Source: Calliphora vicina (lineage: Eukaryota > Arthropoda > Insecta > Diptera > Calliphoridae). From it: a DNA stretch of 64,000 nt. A program made the translations under genes and the position numbers. The stretch is from the NCBI RefSeq assembly GCF_958450345.1, contig NC_088781.1, positions 24,653,857 through 24,717,856 on the forward strand, written 5' to 3'. Positions 48,898 to 62,600 of this stretch are shown here, piece after piece. Numbering within the stretch: the stretch's first letter is position 1; each line of letters opens with the position of its first letter. The notes under the pieces were generated by a model that was not told where the DNA came from, made no database searches, and saw nothing but the letters and a program-made list of their open reading frames with translations.

Positions 48898-49437
48898 TAT
48901 TCAGTTTGAACTCTCAATTCACTTGTGGTTGTTTTGGCGAAAAATACAACAAACCCAAAATCAAAAACAACAACAACATGCAACTTTGACAGTTCACCAA
49001 CTTTTAACAAAAAAAGTACCTGTTGTTTTTGTATTGTTGTAGTGATGCAGTCACCTTTCTAAGCGTGCCCTGGGTGAGCTGTTCATGTGAGTTGCTCAAA
49101 TGAACCAAAAAAATGTTTACTACTATTTGTTACTATAACACAGTTACCGTTGTTTTATTTTCTACTACGGCAACACTTTTAGATAATGAACACAGCCCAT
49201 CAGCTGTTACAAATAATGCATTTTGACAGTTGTGCATTTTTGTTGTTGTTCGGATAAAAGTTGTAATAAACATCTGCGATTTATTTTTTTTGTTTACATT
49301 TATTTATAGAATATTTCTGATAAGTATTTCAATTGAAAATAGAATAGAAACAAACATTAACTCAGTAAAACATTGCAAAAGTAATTAATGCAACAACAAG
49401 TATAAAGTTGAATTGATAAAATTAAAAATAAAGAAAA

Positions 49438-49868
49438 ATGTCACGCCGCAGAACAAATGCTGGTTCTTATGAACTCTTAAGTAGTGAACCGGAGGAACAT
49501 GATCAACCCGATGGCTTTGTAGATGAACAATGGGTGGAACCAGAAAGAAAATTCCCTTGGAAAACGATAATATTTATATTATTTTTCTTTGTGGCCGGAG
49601 CGGTGAGTCATTAATTAAGGTCATTACTCTAAATTGTTTTTCAATTTGTTTATGGAATGTTTTTGATTGCCTTTTATTGCAGACCTGTTTGACGTTTAGT
49701 ATTTTAGTATCGTCAGGTGTATTTAATGAAAAATATGCTGATCGTGCTTGGCCACTATTGATAATGGGTATTTTAATGTTTATACCAGGAGGTTATTATG
49801 GATACATACTACTGTGTATTTTTCTTAAACGTGATGGTTTTACGGTCGAAGACATACCAATGTTGTAA
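49438..49868 (+). CDS. TMEM230: TMEM230-family membrane protein
   Basis: Two exons, 49438-49602 and 49683-49868, give a 116-residue protein. The 80-bp intron has a GTGAGT donor and TTTATTGCAG acceptor in phase 0. The N-terminal about 40 residues are polar and acidic (YELLSSEPEE, GFVDEQW). Two membrane segments follow: about residues 42-68 (TIIFILFFFVAGATCLTFSI) and about 78-103 (WPLLIMGILMFIPGGYYGYI). The signature ADRAWPLLIMGILMFIPG, the helical hairpin and a C-terminus ending DIPML match the TMEM230/TMEM134 family. TMEM230 proteins sit on secretory, recycling and synaptic vesicles and are linked to Rab-dependent trafficking. The start is the first Met, preceded by AAAA, a fly-like context. 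A polyadenylation signal lies 103 bp after the stop. Length is usual for the family. Confidence 0.9.
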
Positions 49869-49970
49869 GTGGAGTGGGGAGGATAACAAAATCTCGAACG
49901 CAAACAACTGCCTCCAGTTTTTGGACTGTAATGTTTAAGATGAAAATAATTTATAAAATTTTTTATATGA

Positions 49971-49976
49971 AATAAA
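49971..49976 (+). terminator. Polyadenylation signal of the TMEM230-like gene
   Basis: AATAAA stands 103 bp after the stop codon in an AT-rich tail. Cleavage a little downstream would leave about 650 bp before the next start codon. Confidence 0.6.
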
Positions 49977-50661
49977 ATTATTGTTTTAATGCCAACATTT
50001 TTTATCAAATACATATTTGCAATTAAATTAAAATTAGGTAAGCCAAATTTGCTGGATTTGTCAATATACTCCCATATTCAAAAGTTATCAAAGGTTTACA
50101 ACAAATTTTTTTGAAAAAAGATCTTAATCTAAAAATAATTTATAAACCTTTTCAAAAAGGCGGCATAGTGTTTAAAATTAGAAAGTATTTATGCAGTTGA
50201 AAATGAAAGTTCCACTTTCTTCCCTATTTATATCATACATTTAGATAGAATAGGGGGAATATTAAATAATTATTTAATTTAATAATTGTGTATGGAAATT
50301 TTGTTTTAAAGTGAAATAAATTCAAATGTGTACTAAAATATTGTAACGTTCTTTTTTACTTTTTTACGAAGCCCTAATAACATTTTTTACAACTGTGTAT
50401 GGATAGAAAATGAACTTTGAATGAACCCTTTAATTAGTGTTTTTATTATGTACTAAAATTTGACATTGCAATGCCTACGTCATTTGACATTTACTAAATG
50501 CTGTTGATATATTGTTGTTATTGTATCTTATTGCATTTTTTTGTCAAGGCAAAACTGCCGGTCAATAAATTCACTTGTCAAACAAGCTTCTTTTTTAATT
50601 ATTTTTTAATAAAAACTTGTAAATTGTTTAGCAAAAACTTTGTAATTCCATTAAAGCAATC

Positions 50662-53600
50662 ATGTCAAATAACAATAATCAATGGGAAGTGGTTACCAAA
50701 TCGAAAAAGCAAAAAAATTTCGAAAAAAAGGTAGTGGCCCATAAAGAAAAGAAAAAGGAAGAAGCTTTGCTACCAAAATTGGAAGAAATTTGTGAGTATA
50801 TATTTAATTAAAGGCATTTAAATTTTATTAAATGTAAAAATGTTTGTTATTTGTAGTGCCTTCACATCAATATCGTAAGATTGTTACCGGTCGTGGTGGT
50901 CAAGAAGACCACTCACCAACCAAATCAAATGCCAGTTCGAAGTCCAAAAGTTCTACACCTAAAAAAATTAACAAAACTTCTAAAGAGTCTACGCAGCAGC
51001 GAGATTCTAATAAGAAACCTAAAAGTGATGCTAATAAAGCGCCCGCTAAACCCAAAAGTCTGGAGCAGGCTTTTAAGTATTTAACAGCTGATGAATTTGC
51101 CTCGCATTTAAAACAACTAAAGTTAATATATCCGGGCTCTAAATTGGCCTGGTTGAAAGAGGTATTTATAGCAACAAATTTATAGATTTGTTATTTTAAC
51201 ATTAATCGGTGTATTTTTTAACAAAAATTGTTTTCAGTATATACTTATTCTTTCTAGTTTAATATAATTTGATTTTATCTTTTGCAGATTGCTAACTATT
51301 TGAATTCCAGTTTACCATTTGAATGTGATCCCATATTTTCTGGTAAATCCATAACATATCCTAGCAATTTAGCTTCTCCCGCCTTTAAACAAGCTGTACT
51401 CGATTTTCTTTCATCTCAGGGTGAAACAAATCTAGAGTACTTTTTCCATTATACTCTATTGGAGAGTATGTGCACGGAACTGAATAAAAATCAACCTGTT
51501 ATTGGTTATAAAGTAAGTCCAGCAGTTTTTAATTTAGTGTTTTTCAATTTGTTTATGTCTGTTTCACATTTAGTTTCTTCTACAATTAATTGCTCAAAAT
51601 TGGCCACAAATATGTTCAAATAAAATGGCCAATACCGCCATGCTAAGGGACTCCTATCAAAATCGCAGTAATATATGTCTAAGTATATTATGGGCAATAG
51701 GCCAGGGTGGCTATCAAAATCTGATGGAGGGTATTAAAGGTAATTTGTGTCCATCATGCACTTATATTTTGAAACAATTATTTTGAATAATTTATACCTA
51801 TACATTTTTCTTTTTTCCCAAAAAAAAAGTCTGGCAAAATTTAATGTTGCCCAATTTAACCCTGAAAAGCTATAGTCGCTTTATCACAGATTATATTGAA
51901 AAAGTATTAAATACCGCCATTGATCAAAGTTTGAATATGAATCAGAATGAATTTTTTGTCACCTATAATGTTTTGAAGACAGCATACCCTGGTTTACCGC
52001 GTGAGTGTCAACAAGCTTTAAGGCGTAGTTCTTCATTATTTTTGGTAAGCCACAAACATATTTAAATAAAAGAAATCCCATTGATATTATTATAATTTTC
52101 TTTATTATTTTAGCAAACATATATTATTAATACCAGCAGCCATGCAAATCTCTTTGTAAATTTGTTAAGAGACAATGAAATAAATGGTTGTTTGTCGGCT
52201 TTATTACACAATGATGACTGTTTCAAAGTTTGGAAAATGAATTATAAGAAACAATTGGTCCCAACCAGAAATTTATTAGAAAAACTGGGTAAGTACTATT
52301 TGAAAAAAAAATATAATATAGACAAATTTGAAATTAATTATTTTTTAGAAACAGAAATATTTGATAGTGCCACCTCGTTGGCCATGTCACCAACATTCCA
52401 TAACTTTTTACTTGAGGCTGAAGTATTGAATACTGAATTAGATGCTAGTAAAAAACGTGATCCAAATGTTGATATACTAATGGAATTGGTTAAGGTAAGT
52501 TTTAATTAATATTTTTATTAACTTTACCATGAGTGGTAATTTTGCCATTCCGTTTGTAACTTATGCATTATTCATTTGTAATCCTATAAAGTATATACAT
52601 ATATACTGGATCTTTATATGTAGGGAATGTTATTATATCCGTTTTTCCGTGTGTTGGCTCAAATTCATATATCCGACGGAGTTAATAAAACAGATATAAT
52701 CATGCGAATTTTAGTATTAAAAATCACCAAATTCGGTCCATAAATGACCATGATATATAAGTTTGTCTTTTGGTTTGTAGTTTCTTCATTTTTCATTTGC
52801 GATCCCATAAATTATATTATATTCTGAATCATATCCTCTATCAATGCAAACTGTTTCTTTAATCTAGTACGAAACTGTCGTAGGCGTATGACGTTTACGC
52901 CAACTACGATAAGGGTGAATATTTATACCTGTATACTTTGATGAAGGGTATATAAGACACGGCACAGCCGATAATATCTCGAATAATATCTATATGTACA
53001 TTAGGCATACAAATAATTTTGGCGAAATTTTTGGCATACCACCACGTGATGGCCAATGTTGTATATGTAATGAAAATCATTTTTTTAGCTCATTTGGAAT
53101 CAAAAACATCACGCACTATCACCAATTTCTAAAATAAACCAAACTTTTTTTCCTCTGAAAAATTATATAAATAATTTCATAATTGTTTTTGCAAGTGTGA
53201 GGAATACTTCCCTTATTTAAAAATTATCTTTTGAAGTATGTCCGCAGTTATTATTAAAATAAAATATATTGTATTTCAAAATAATTGAAAATATTCAATG
53301 CAAAACTTTATTGCGTTTGGTGCGTGAACTTTTTTAACAACCGCAAAAAAATAATACCATGGTTTTTTATATTTTTTAATGCTCTATTCGACTATGCTAT
53401 GCCAATTTGCATATTTCCAAAAATTGTCAATAGTTATATCCCGTATATATATATACGTATACGTATATACATATATATAATATATATATATCAACTGATA
53501 GTTATTTTATAGGCATGTCCATCGGTGTATACTTAGACTTATAAATTCGAACGTCTATGCACCAATTTCAATAATTTAAAATATTATTATTAATCAGATT

Positions 53601-56600
53601 ATTCTCAAGAAAAGGAAACTAAAGTTAAAGATATACATATGTATGTATAAAAATCGGATCAGATGAATATAGCAATTTTTTGTTTTGACAGATAGAATTT
53701 GTAAATTATAAAAAATATATTAAGATAATATAACATATATTTTAATTAAACTTAAATTGTTCATTCAAGTTATAAATTGAAAATATATTTGAAAAAAAGT
53801 GCCATTACATATTTAATTTTACATTTCGACGCGAAAGTATTCTATCTGACAAAGCGGCAAAATAAGTTTACTGCCATTTTTTACAACACTGTGGGTAGTA
53901 ATGACGATGAATATTAGAATTCATTTTCAGGGTTGCTCTTGTTTGTTATTGTCGTTAAGTAATCGAATAAAATGTTTGTGAAATGAAATGCAACGAAAGG
54001 CTCAAAAGAAGAAACTTTATTGATTGATTAAATTTGTCTTTAATTCAAATCTATTACAAATATGCTTTAGGCAATTCAGTTTATTTTGTAAATTATTAAA
54101 AACAAATTGAATGAAAAAAAAAAATATTTCGATTAGATTTGAATTAACAAAAATGTAACCATTCAAACGTTGAATGAAATTTATTATGAGTTAATTCATT
54201 CATTAAAAGCTGAAGCCATCCAAATGTAGGTTTAAAATCTTGCATCTCATCAGCAATTTTTTTTGTTGGTCTTTTCCAATATAAGTCAAATCACAGCTCT
54301 ATCACTTTTGGTGGAGCCCTTGATAGCCTTCGAATTTCTGTAAGTGAATATTTTTCCCTATAATTATGTTTATAGTGGTCTTGGAGCACCACTTATATTT
54401 TCCACAAAGCTCATCTATATCAATTCTTTTCTAGTCAGAAAGAATTAAAACTTCTCAGATTAGAACAAAGTTAAATTGTTTAAAAAATTTACTACTTTCT
54501 ATTGTGCCATATTCGAAACTATTTTAAATATTGTCATAATCTTTAGAGCATTGGTTCCAGCAGTACGCCCGCGGGCACCGTCTATGTGTGAGTTTCTTAT
54601 ACATGTGAAACCGATATTAAAAAACGAACATGAGTTATTTTAAAAGTGTTGCCAGTGAAGGATATTTTCATAAGAAATTTGGTTCAGTGTACACACATCG
54701 TAACACTAAATGAAGCAAATCTATTGTTGTGAGAGTTTGGTTAACAATGCTTTAGAGCCTCCATCAGGTTAATTAAATTTTAAAATTACCAAAATATTGA
54801 TGGGATGGTATCTCGAAGTCGAAGGAAGTGGGTCGACAAAACTTCTACAGTCCAAACACAGTTTTTGGACAGTATTTAGAGTATTCGCAACCGGTTTTGT
54901 CATCATGGAAAACTCGACCAGTTTCTGGTTTCTTTATCTCTTCGGTTTTTTGACAAACCGGTTTTTTGAGACGGTTAACGGATGTATGACCCCTTTCACA
55001 TTAGTCAATATATATGTTTGTTGATGTCAGAGGTAAGGTCGGGTTAAGGAGAACAATTTTTCAAATTTGAGTACAGACATGCTTGCACACGGCAAGTTGG
55101 TTTGTTTTTTATTCATGTTTTTGAATGAAACTTTTACACTAGGCAACTATATTGCCTAGTGTAAAAGGGGCCAAAGGAAATATATTTTCTGAAAGTATTC
55201 GGTTAAACCGGATACCGGTTTTTTGGCCACTAAAGGTATTGCTACACTAAATTCCCAAGAAACTTTTTGGGAGATCAAAATAATGTCCACCGACATAAAA
55301 AAAATTGTGTTGAAAATAGGGATAGTATGCTTATTAATACATATGCGTTTTGAAGTAAAATATAATAAAAATTCATTATTATTAATATGAATAAAATATG
55401 GGAAAATAAAAAATTTTACAGTAAAACGTGTGATTCAAAAAGATATTAATTAGTTTTCTTTAAGTTTCGAAAAAAAACATAAATTTTTCTATAAATTCGC
55501 TCCCATATGTAACCATTTATTTTTAAATTAATATAAGAGAAACCAACTATTCAATATAAAAATGCAACACTGATACCATGTTATTACAATAGCACTGGCA
55601 ACCCTTAAAAATATTACTTTTCTTATCAGGGATTCATCGCTTTCGTGTTCATTTTACACACAAAAAAACGAGTTTATTTTCGAAGAAAGAAGAAACAAAT
55701 ATTTTTTTTAGTAGTGACTCGCAGCAATTTGAGAGAACAGCACCGCCGATTATTTAAGCGACGATAAAAAAAGTGAAATATAATTGGTACTAAAGAAATT
55801 AGCAGCAAAAATTATATATTTAAATTGAGTTTTATCCAACTAAAGTTTATTATTTATTAACAGAAATGTGCAAACATTATTTGCCACAAAAAAGAAATGT
55901 GCAACGTGTTTATTTTCCCGGAAAACAAAAGTCAATCTCTTTTTTTTGGATTTTCGAAAAAAGTGGTATACACGACGATGAACCAAAGAAAAGAAAAAAA
56001 GAGACGAAAAGAAATGAATACAAAAAAAAGTAAAATAAATGGACTACGTGGAAAATTTTTTCCATAAAAATTTTTGGTATATTTTAAGCCGGTTTATAGA
56101 GAAATGTGTTTAATAATAGTGAGATTTTCTTAATTATTTCAATTTTTATGCTGGTTTCTATTCTAATTTACGAAGTAAATGGACACGTATTAAGTTTTTT
56201 TTTTGGAGGGGGTGTGGTGTATATTGGCTTTTCCTTTATACATCCCATAACCAAATTTGTATGTGCCATGTTGATGTGCTACCTTTGATAATAGCCAGGG
56301 GATGCCAGATTTATGAAATTTTTGTGGCACAAACAATGGGGACATTGTGGGAGATGGTGATATCAGTTACTGTAGAGAAGATATTCAGGCCAATTATGAA
56401 TAAAAATTTCCCGGGAGTTTTTCTCCTTTTCTCATTTTTTGCTATTCAAATTCAATGGGAAAAACTCCCGGGGAACAAACTCCCACGAAATTTTTTATTC
56501 AAGGGTAAAAACTTCCGGGGAATTTTTATTCATAATTAGGCTGATAAGATTTAAAGGGTTCCTAATCGGGAAAATTATCGCGGGAACATTTTCTTCTCAA

Positions 56601-59600
56601 TATTGCAGTATGTTTTCTGCACAGATAATATAAATTAATTGTAATTTGTTGCCAATTCAATGATTCTATTGATTTTTTCGTACTTAATAGCTAAAAATAT
56701 CTGTTGACAGAGGACTTGAGATTTAAGTAATGGAAATTTTGACACCCCAACTAAAATTGTTCAGATTTTTTTTAACATTTCTCGGGAAATTGGAATCCTA
56801 TTTTGATTGAATTCACTTCATGTTTATGATAGGTATAAAATATTTTATTTATTTATTCAAGATTGTAAAACAATTCCATTTTATGCCAATATATAAATAT
56901 CTATCAAAATCCTGAGGCATATACTATACATACTTACCCACATTTTCTACATTCCCACGACCCGAGTTCACTCGGCCAAGGGCTGTCAACTCAGCAAACA
57001 CTGCTGCTACAACAACAACCCCCATTTTATCAATCTCTGATTATTTTTTATCGTGATGATATACTGACAGTTCTGATACAATAATTATATTAATTGGAAA
57101 TATATCGTTACGAAAAACCAAACCATAATAATAAAAATAAATAGTCCTAAAACATTAACACAAACAAAATCACAAATGCCATCTAACAGATAATTATCTG
57201 TATGTTCAAAAATACATAAATTATATTATTACATAGGTACATTCAGATCGACAATAACTGAAGTAAAAATTCTCAGTCTTAGTTCTGAGTATAGATTCGT
57301 GCTGAAGCAAACCGGTTGTCGGGTGAACGTACTTTGTAGTACTTTTCTTCGAATCGATATTAGAAACAAATATTGCTTAAAACATAAAAACTACAAATTA
57401 AATATAAAAAGCCGGCCGGTTAAATTTGTTTATTTTTACAACAACATTTACGTTACAATTTTATGTATAAATATAGTAAACTAAGTCATGGTAATATTCG
57501 AATGTATTGTGTAGCAATATTAAACAAACAACTACTAATTTGTCTGAATTTCAAAATCAAAAGAAACTGAAAGCCAAAACAATTCTGTACAACAGTTTTG
57601 TACAAATATTTGTAGTATCCATGTAGATTTAATACGTGCATGTTTAAATGTATATGCAAAATATTTATGAGGTAATGGGTACATAGTTTGTGCTATTTTT
57701 TCTATTTTGTAGCAATATTTCTAATTAAATAAGGAAACTAAACAAAAATTTTGCAAACATTAAACATTTTGTTTTAACTCTTGCCAGACATGCATGCTAC
57801 AGTTACGGAAGACCCATAAAACAAAACCATTTTTAGTTTAGTTGTTGCTGCGGTTCAGTTCATTGCTTTATTGTGGCCTTACTTTGATGTATGTGTTTTA
57901 CTGGCCATCATAATTGAAAGAAACTATAGACATAATAAATAATAGAGAAAAATAAGCCACGTGTTGAAATATGTAGCTTTCAGCGTCATGAATTCAACAA
58001 ATTAGATACAAAAAAGAAAAGAAAACGCACAAAATTGGTAAACACAAAGATGGAATGGTTTGATCTTTGAGTGTTTTATGCGTCTCAAAGGTATATATCG
58101 TAATAGATAGCGGAGTGGATATAGCCATGTTTGTCAGTCTGTTAAAATTAACTTTTCAAAGCCCCTCAATAACTTACAAGCATGATTAATACATCAATTT
58201 ATCGGCTATAGTCTTAATTTAAAATCGATCTACAAATGGCTGAGATTAAAGCAAGAACCTGGATTTTTTTTACCTAAATATTTTTTCATCAAATTTTTTT
58301 TTCAATATTTTTCGTATAGGTATGGTTCGGTAAAGGTATTTAAGACTAAATTAAATGCTACAGTCAGTCTTAAAGACAAAATTTTTCTTTTGTGGCTGAA
58401 AAATTTTAGTTGGGGTGACAAAAATTAAGTCATTTAAATGGTAATTATTCTATGCTAACTGATTTTCTGTTGCTTGTATCAAAAAAGTCTATTGATATAA
58501 ACAAATTATTCGACTGGCAACAAATAACAACGAATCTTTTTTATCTGTGCAGATCTTTTTTTATACTGTTACTTTAAGTAGAAAACTTGTAAAGAAATTC
58601 CCTGAAATTTCTAAAAAATATTCCCGGCTAGGAACGCTAATTCGTAAGCATTTATAAAAACTCGTGAATTTGGTTATTTTATTCATCAGCTTTCATTTTA
58701 AAACTTATTTGTTTGAGTAATTTTATCACAAATTCCAACAAAATACTCATCAGTCTAGGATTTGTATAGGTATTTAAAAGGCCTATTTGATAGTGTTGTT
58801 AGTATGACGAATTTGCAGTAAATAACAGTTTCTTCCACATAGTAATAGTAGTATTCCTACATTAAGTATCTTTTGCATTTGTTAACAATATATTTGTTTT
58901 CATTTGTACTATAAAACCTACATTACTTTTTGAAATAACCTCCATATTCTGTTGGGATTTTAACCCAGATAACATACAACATATTTTGTTTGTTTTTTTT
59001 TTTTTTAATTTATCAATACAAAATACAGTACAAAAAGAAAAAAGAAAGCTATCAACCTTTCTACCATAATTCATCCAACTCACCAATCAGAATTGAAACA
59101 CATCATCATTATTTTATTTAAAAACAAGCTGCATTCATTTTTCAAATTTTGTTTACTATACATATATGTATTTATTTTTATATTATACCACTTATGCTTT
59201 GAATAAAATTTTAAATAAGTACTTAGTACCTAGCAATTACTGATAACATTTTAACTGAAAAAAAGTGCCAACGTCAAGAATGTTTTTTTATTTTGTAGTA
59301 GTAGTTTGCTAATCTTTTTAAAATTTATTTTTGTTGATTTTTAGAACATTGTTATTTTAATTGACTCCTCGTAGGGGAGTTTTGTTTGTCAAATGTAGGT
59401 GTATGATGAGTGGTTTATATTGAATTTAAGGTGTATTTTTGACACTTGATAGGTAATTCAATTTATTGTTTATTTTAAAAATTATCTATAAATATTAAAA
59501 ATTTAAAATGATCAATTAATTAATTGAACATACATACTTGTAAATTTTGTATTCATTTTGTTGAATTGTTTAGTTTTTCTTGTTATATTTTATTAAATTA

Positions 59601-62600
59601 CATGTTAGAGATAAAAACTACAATATAGACAAGCCCCCAAAAAGATATAAAAAGTTTTCAACAGGAATTTTGTTGGAAAAAGTATTCAATGAACCATTAT
59701 CAATTTTTATTATTGCGTGTATGAATTAAAAATAGGGTATTTTTTCAAGATATTTAACTTTTATTTTGAAACATTTGTATAATATGAATTTATTCAAAGT
59801 ATTAACCATTGTTAGCTATGACCTTTTCCTATCTTTCTGGCAAGATATGCATTCCGCGCCAAAAGTACTGCTCATATTTTGAGGCCAGAACGAATCAAGC
59901 CAATTCGGATACTCTGTTCTGAATGATTGAAGCAATTTGCAGCGATCGAAACAAATAGTTGCGTTTATTACAGGTTCCCTGCTGGCCAGATTTAAACAGC
60001 TCATAAACAGCATTTCAGAAATTTTTTCTAGGTCTCTCAGCTTTCAATTCGAATGGTACCCATGTTTGGATGAATGCTGCTGCTTGCAAACGTTTTAAAA
60101 TTACTGATTAGTAGCCCCCAATGATTTTGCAAGCTTTTGTTGAGTTTGACAACAATCTTCATGGAATAATGCCTACAATTCATGGTCTTCAAACTTTTTT
60201 GGCTGGCCTGGGCAATCTTTGTATTCCGTGTCAAAATCATCACTTCTGAACTGTACAAACTATCTCTCGCACATTGAAAGCGATGAAACACATTCATCAT
60301 AACTTATTTTTCAAATTAAAGAAGTAAAGGTTTTGGTACATTTAACATTGAAGTTATAATTAAACATTATAGCATTTTAAAAGAAATGTATATTATGTTA
60401 GTGTTTATAAATATTTCCATCAAATTTTTATATTTGTTGTTACTTATTTAAATTGTTTCAATTTTATCTCAAATACAATATTTACTGTTTATTCTCTATT
60501 GCATGTCACAGCATGTAACATCTTCAGATTATTTTCTTTAACGAAATCTTAAATGAAGTCTTTTTTTACAAAGCAAAGTTTAATTTGAGTGTAATAAACA
60601 ACCATGATAACAACATGTAATCAGTCATTCACTCTCATTTTATGTCTGCACAACAAACCCAGTCATATAAGTAAAATGGAAAAAATACAATAACAATAAC
60701 AAAATACAATATTATACCCTATTAACTACTCTATCAGGCATGGAAAATTTATTACAATTACACTGTTCTCATAACTTTCCAGTTTATAAAATAATTTAGT
60801 GTTTAATTTATTTTATATAGACTTTGTTATTATCAAGTAGGTCTTAAAATAGGGTGGCTAATCAAAACTCTCTAAATATAGGTAAAATATAAATGATTTA
60901 TAAATTTGTCAGTTTAGTTTAGATCTATCTATAATATAGATTCTATACCTATAGCAAATATTTCAAAAATATTTTGGTTTTACTTCGATTCAATATCAAA
61001 ATTTCCAACCCTGTCATGCATATGTATACCACTTGCTACCTACCAATCATTCCAGTCTGGCCAAACACACAATGGGTTGATGAGCAAGGGATGGATGGTG
61101 GTGGAACGTAACACAAGTGAATAAAATTTCAATCAGCTGTTAAGTTGTTGTGTGCTGCTCTGGTGTAACTTGTGTGCATTGAGGCGAATAACAAATACAA
61201 TAAAAACTTAACTAAACACATTAATATGCATAAAATGTACGTACCAAGTATGTATATGTATTGACAAAAACAAAAAATCAATAATTATATTAAAAAAAAT
61301 CAAGTTATTTTTACGTTTTTCGAAAATACAAAACAGTAAAACTAGATAAACAAAAATTGATAAAACTTTGCGCTGGAATTGTGGTACTAATTTGAACAAA
61401 GAATTTTGTAAAAATTTAAGATAAATTTAGAATAAGTGATAAAATTTGAAGAATAATTTAAAATAATTTGAAAAGTTAACGATAAAATTTTATTTTTTAA
61501 TTTATTACAATTCTTCTTTTCACTATTACGAAGGCAATTTTATACGTAGTATAATTATTAATCTTTAAAATATTAGTAATTTCAACCCCCATGTTCATCA
61601 AACAATGAGTAAACAGAGGAATTACTATTTAGGTTAGATACCATGGGTAGCAAATCGTCAAGCAGCTCACTTGGGTCCATTCAAACCTGTTTCGCTTGTT
61701 CCCAACGAGATTCTCTGATGAAGGAGTGGATGCTTCTCTGATTCACCATTGATAACTCATATAAACACGAAAGGAAGGGTGTTCCATAAATACGTTCCCT
61801 CAAGTTTGATACAGTCTCCTCCTCTTCATCACATCGATAGCCGAAATTGAGCTTATTGCCGAAATTCAGCTTAATTTATTGCTGCGAATTTTGTGTAAGA
61901 ACTTTACATCCAAGTTACGCAAAGTATGCGCTAGCCGCTGTGTCCACATACACGAAATCATATTTAAACTTAGTGCCATAAAATTATCTAATTATTTGGT
62001 CAATTCACAAGGTCTCCTATCATGTCATATTGTCATAATATTCTAATATTTCACAATGGTTTAAAAATGTTGTTATTGCCTTTCAAGCTAGAAATGTCCT
62101 AGAAATAATACTACTCTGTATGGTATGTTTATTGTAATATCGTAGCCAACCAGAGAGACCTGCGCCGAACGCCTAAGAATCTGTTAAGCCGAGTCGTGAA
62201 ATATTAGGATACCTTGTGAATTTAACAATTGTAATTAAAGCTAATTGGATGGATATTAAAAACGTATTATCTGTATTATTTTAATTTAAAGTTCTCCGCA
62301 TCTATAAAAATAAATATTTTTTTACTTTAGGCAAAGGTTTGATTTAAGCATTCAAAAACAAGCTCATATTTGCCCTTGATTGTTCTAACAAAAAAAAATG
62401 GGAAACATCAAGACTCTTATCTGTGATTTACAGAAACTTTGAACCATTATTGTTAAAACATTTGCTTAAAACAACCGGTATTGGCCTTTGTACCTTTTGT
62501 TTTAAGATTAAAAGAAAGTCATTAGAAATTTGAAATATTAAAACAGCTAGCTAGATAACTTCGCAGTATTCGTATATATGTATAATACACCCAATTTATT

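Noticed and set aside
56930..57030. Possible LINE 3' end (CTGTCAACTCAGCAAACACT and CTGCTACAACAACAAC)
   Set aside because: No reverse-transcriptase remnant lies upstream and there is no poly-A or tandem tail, so it is too weak to call.
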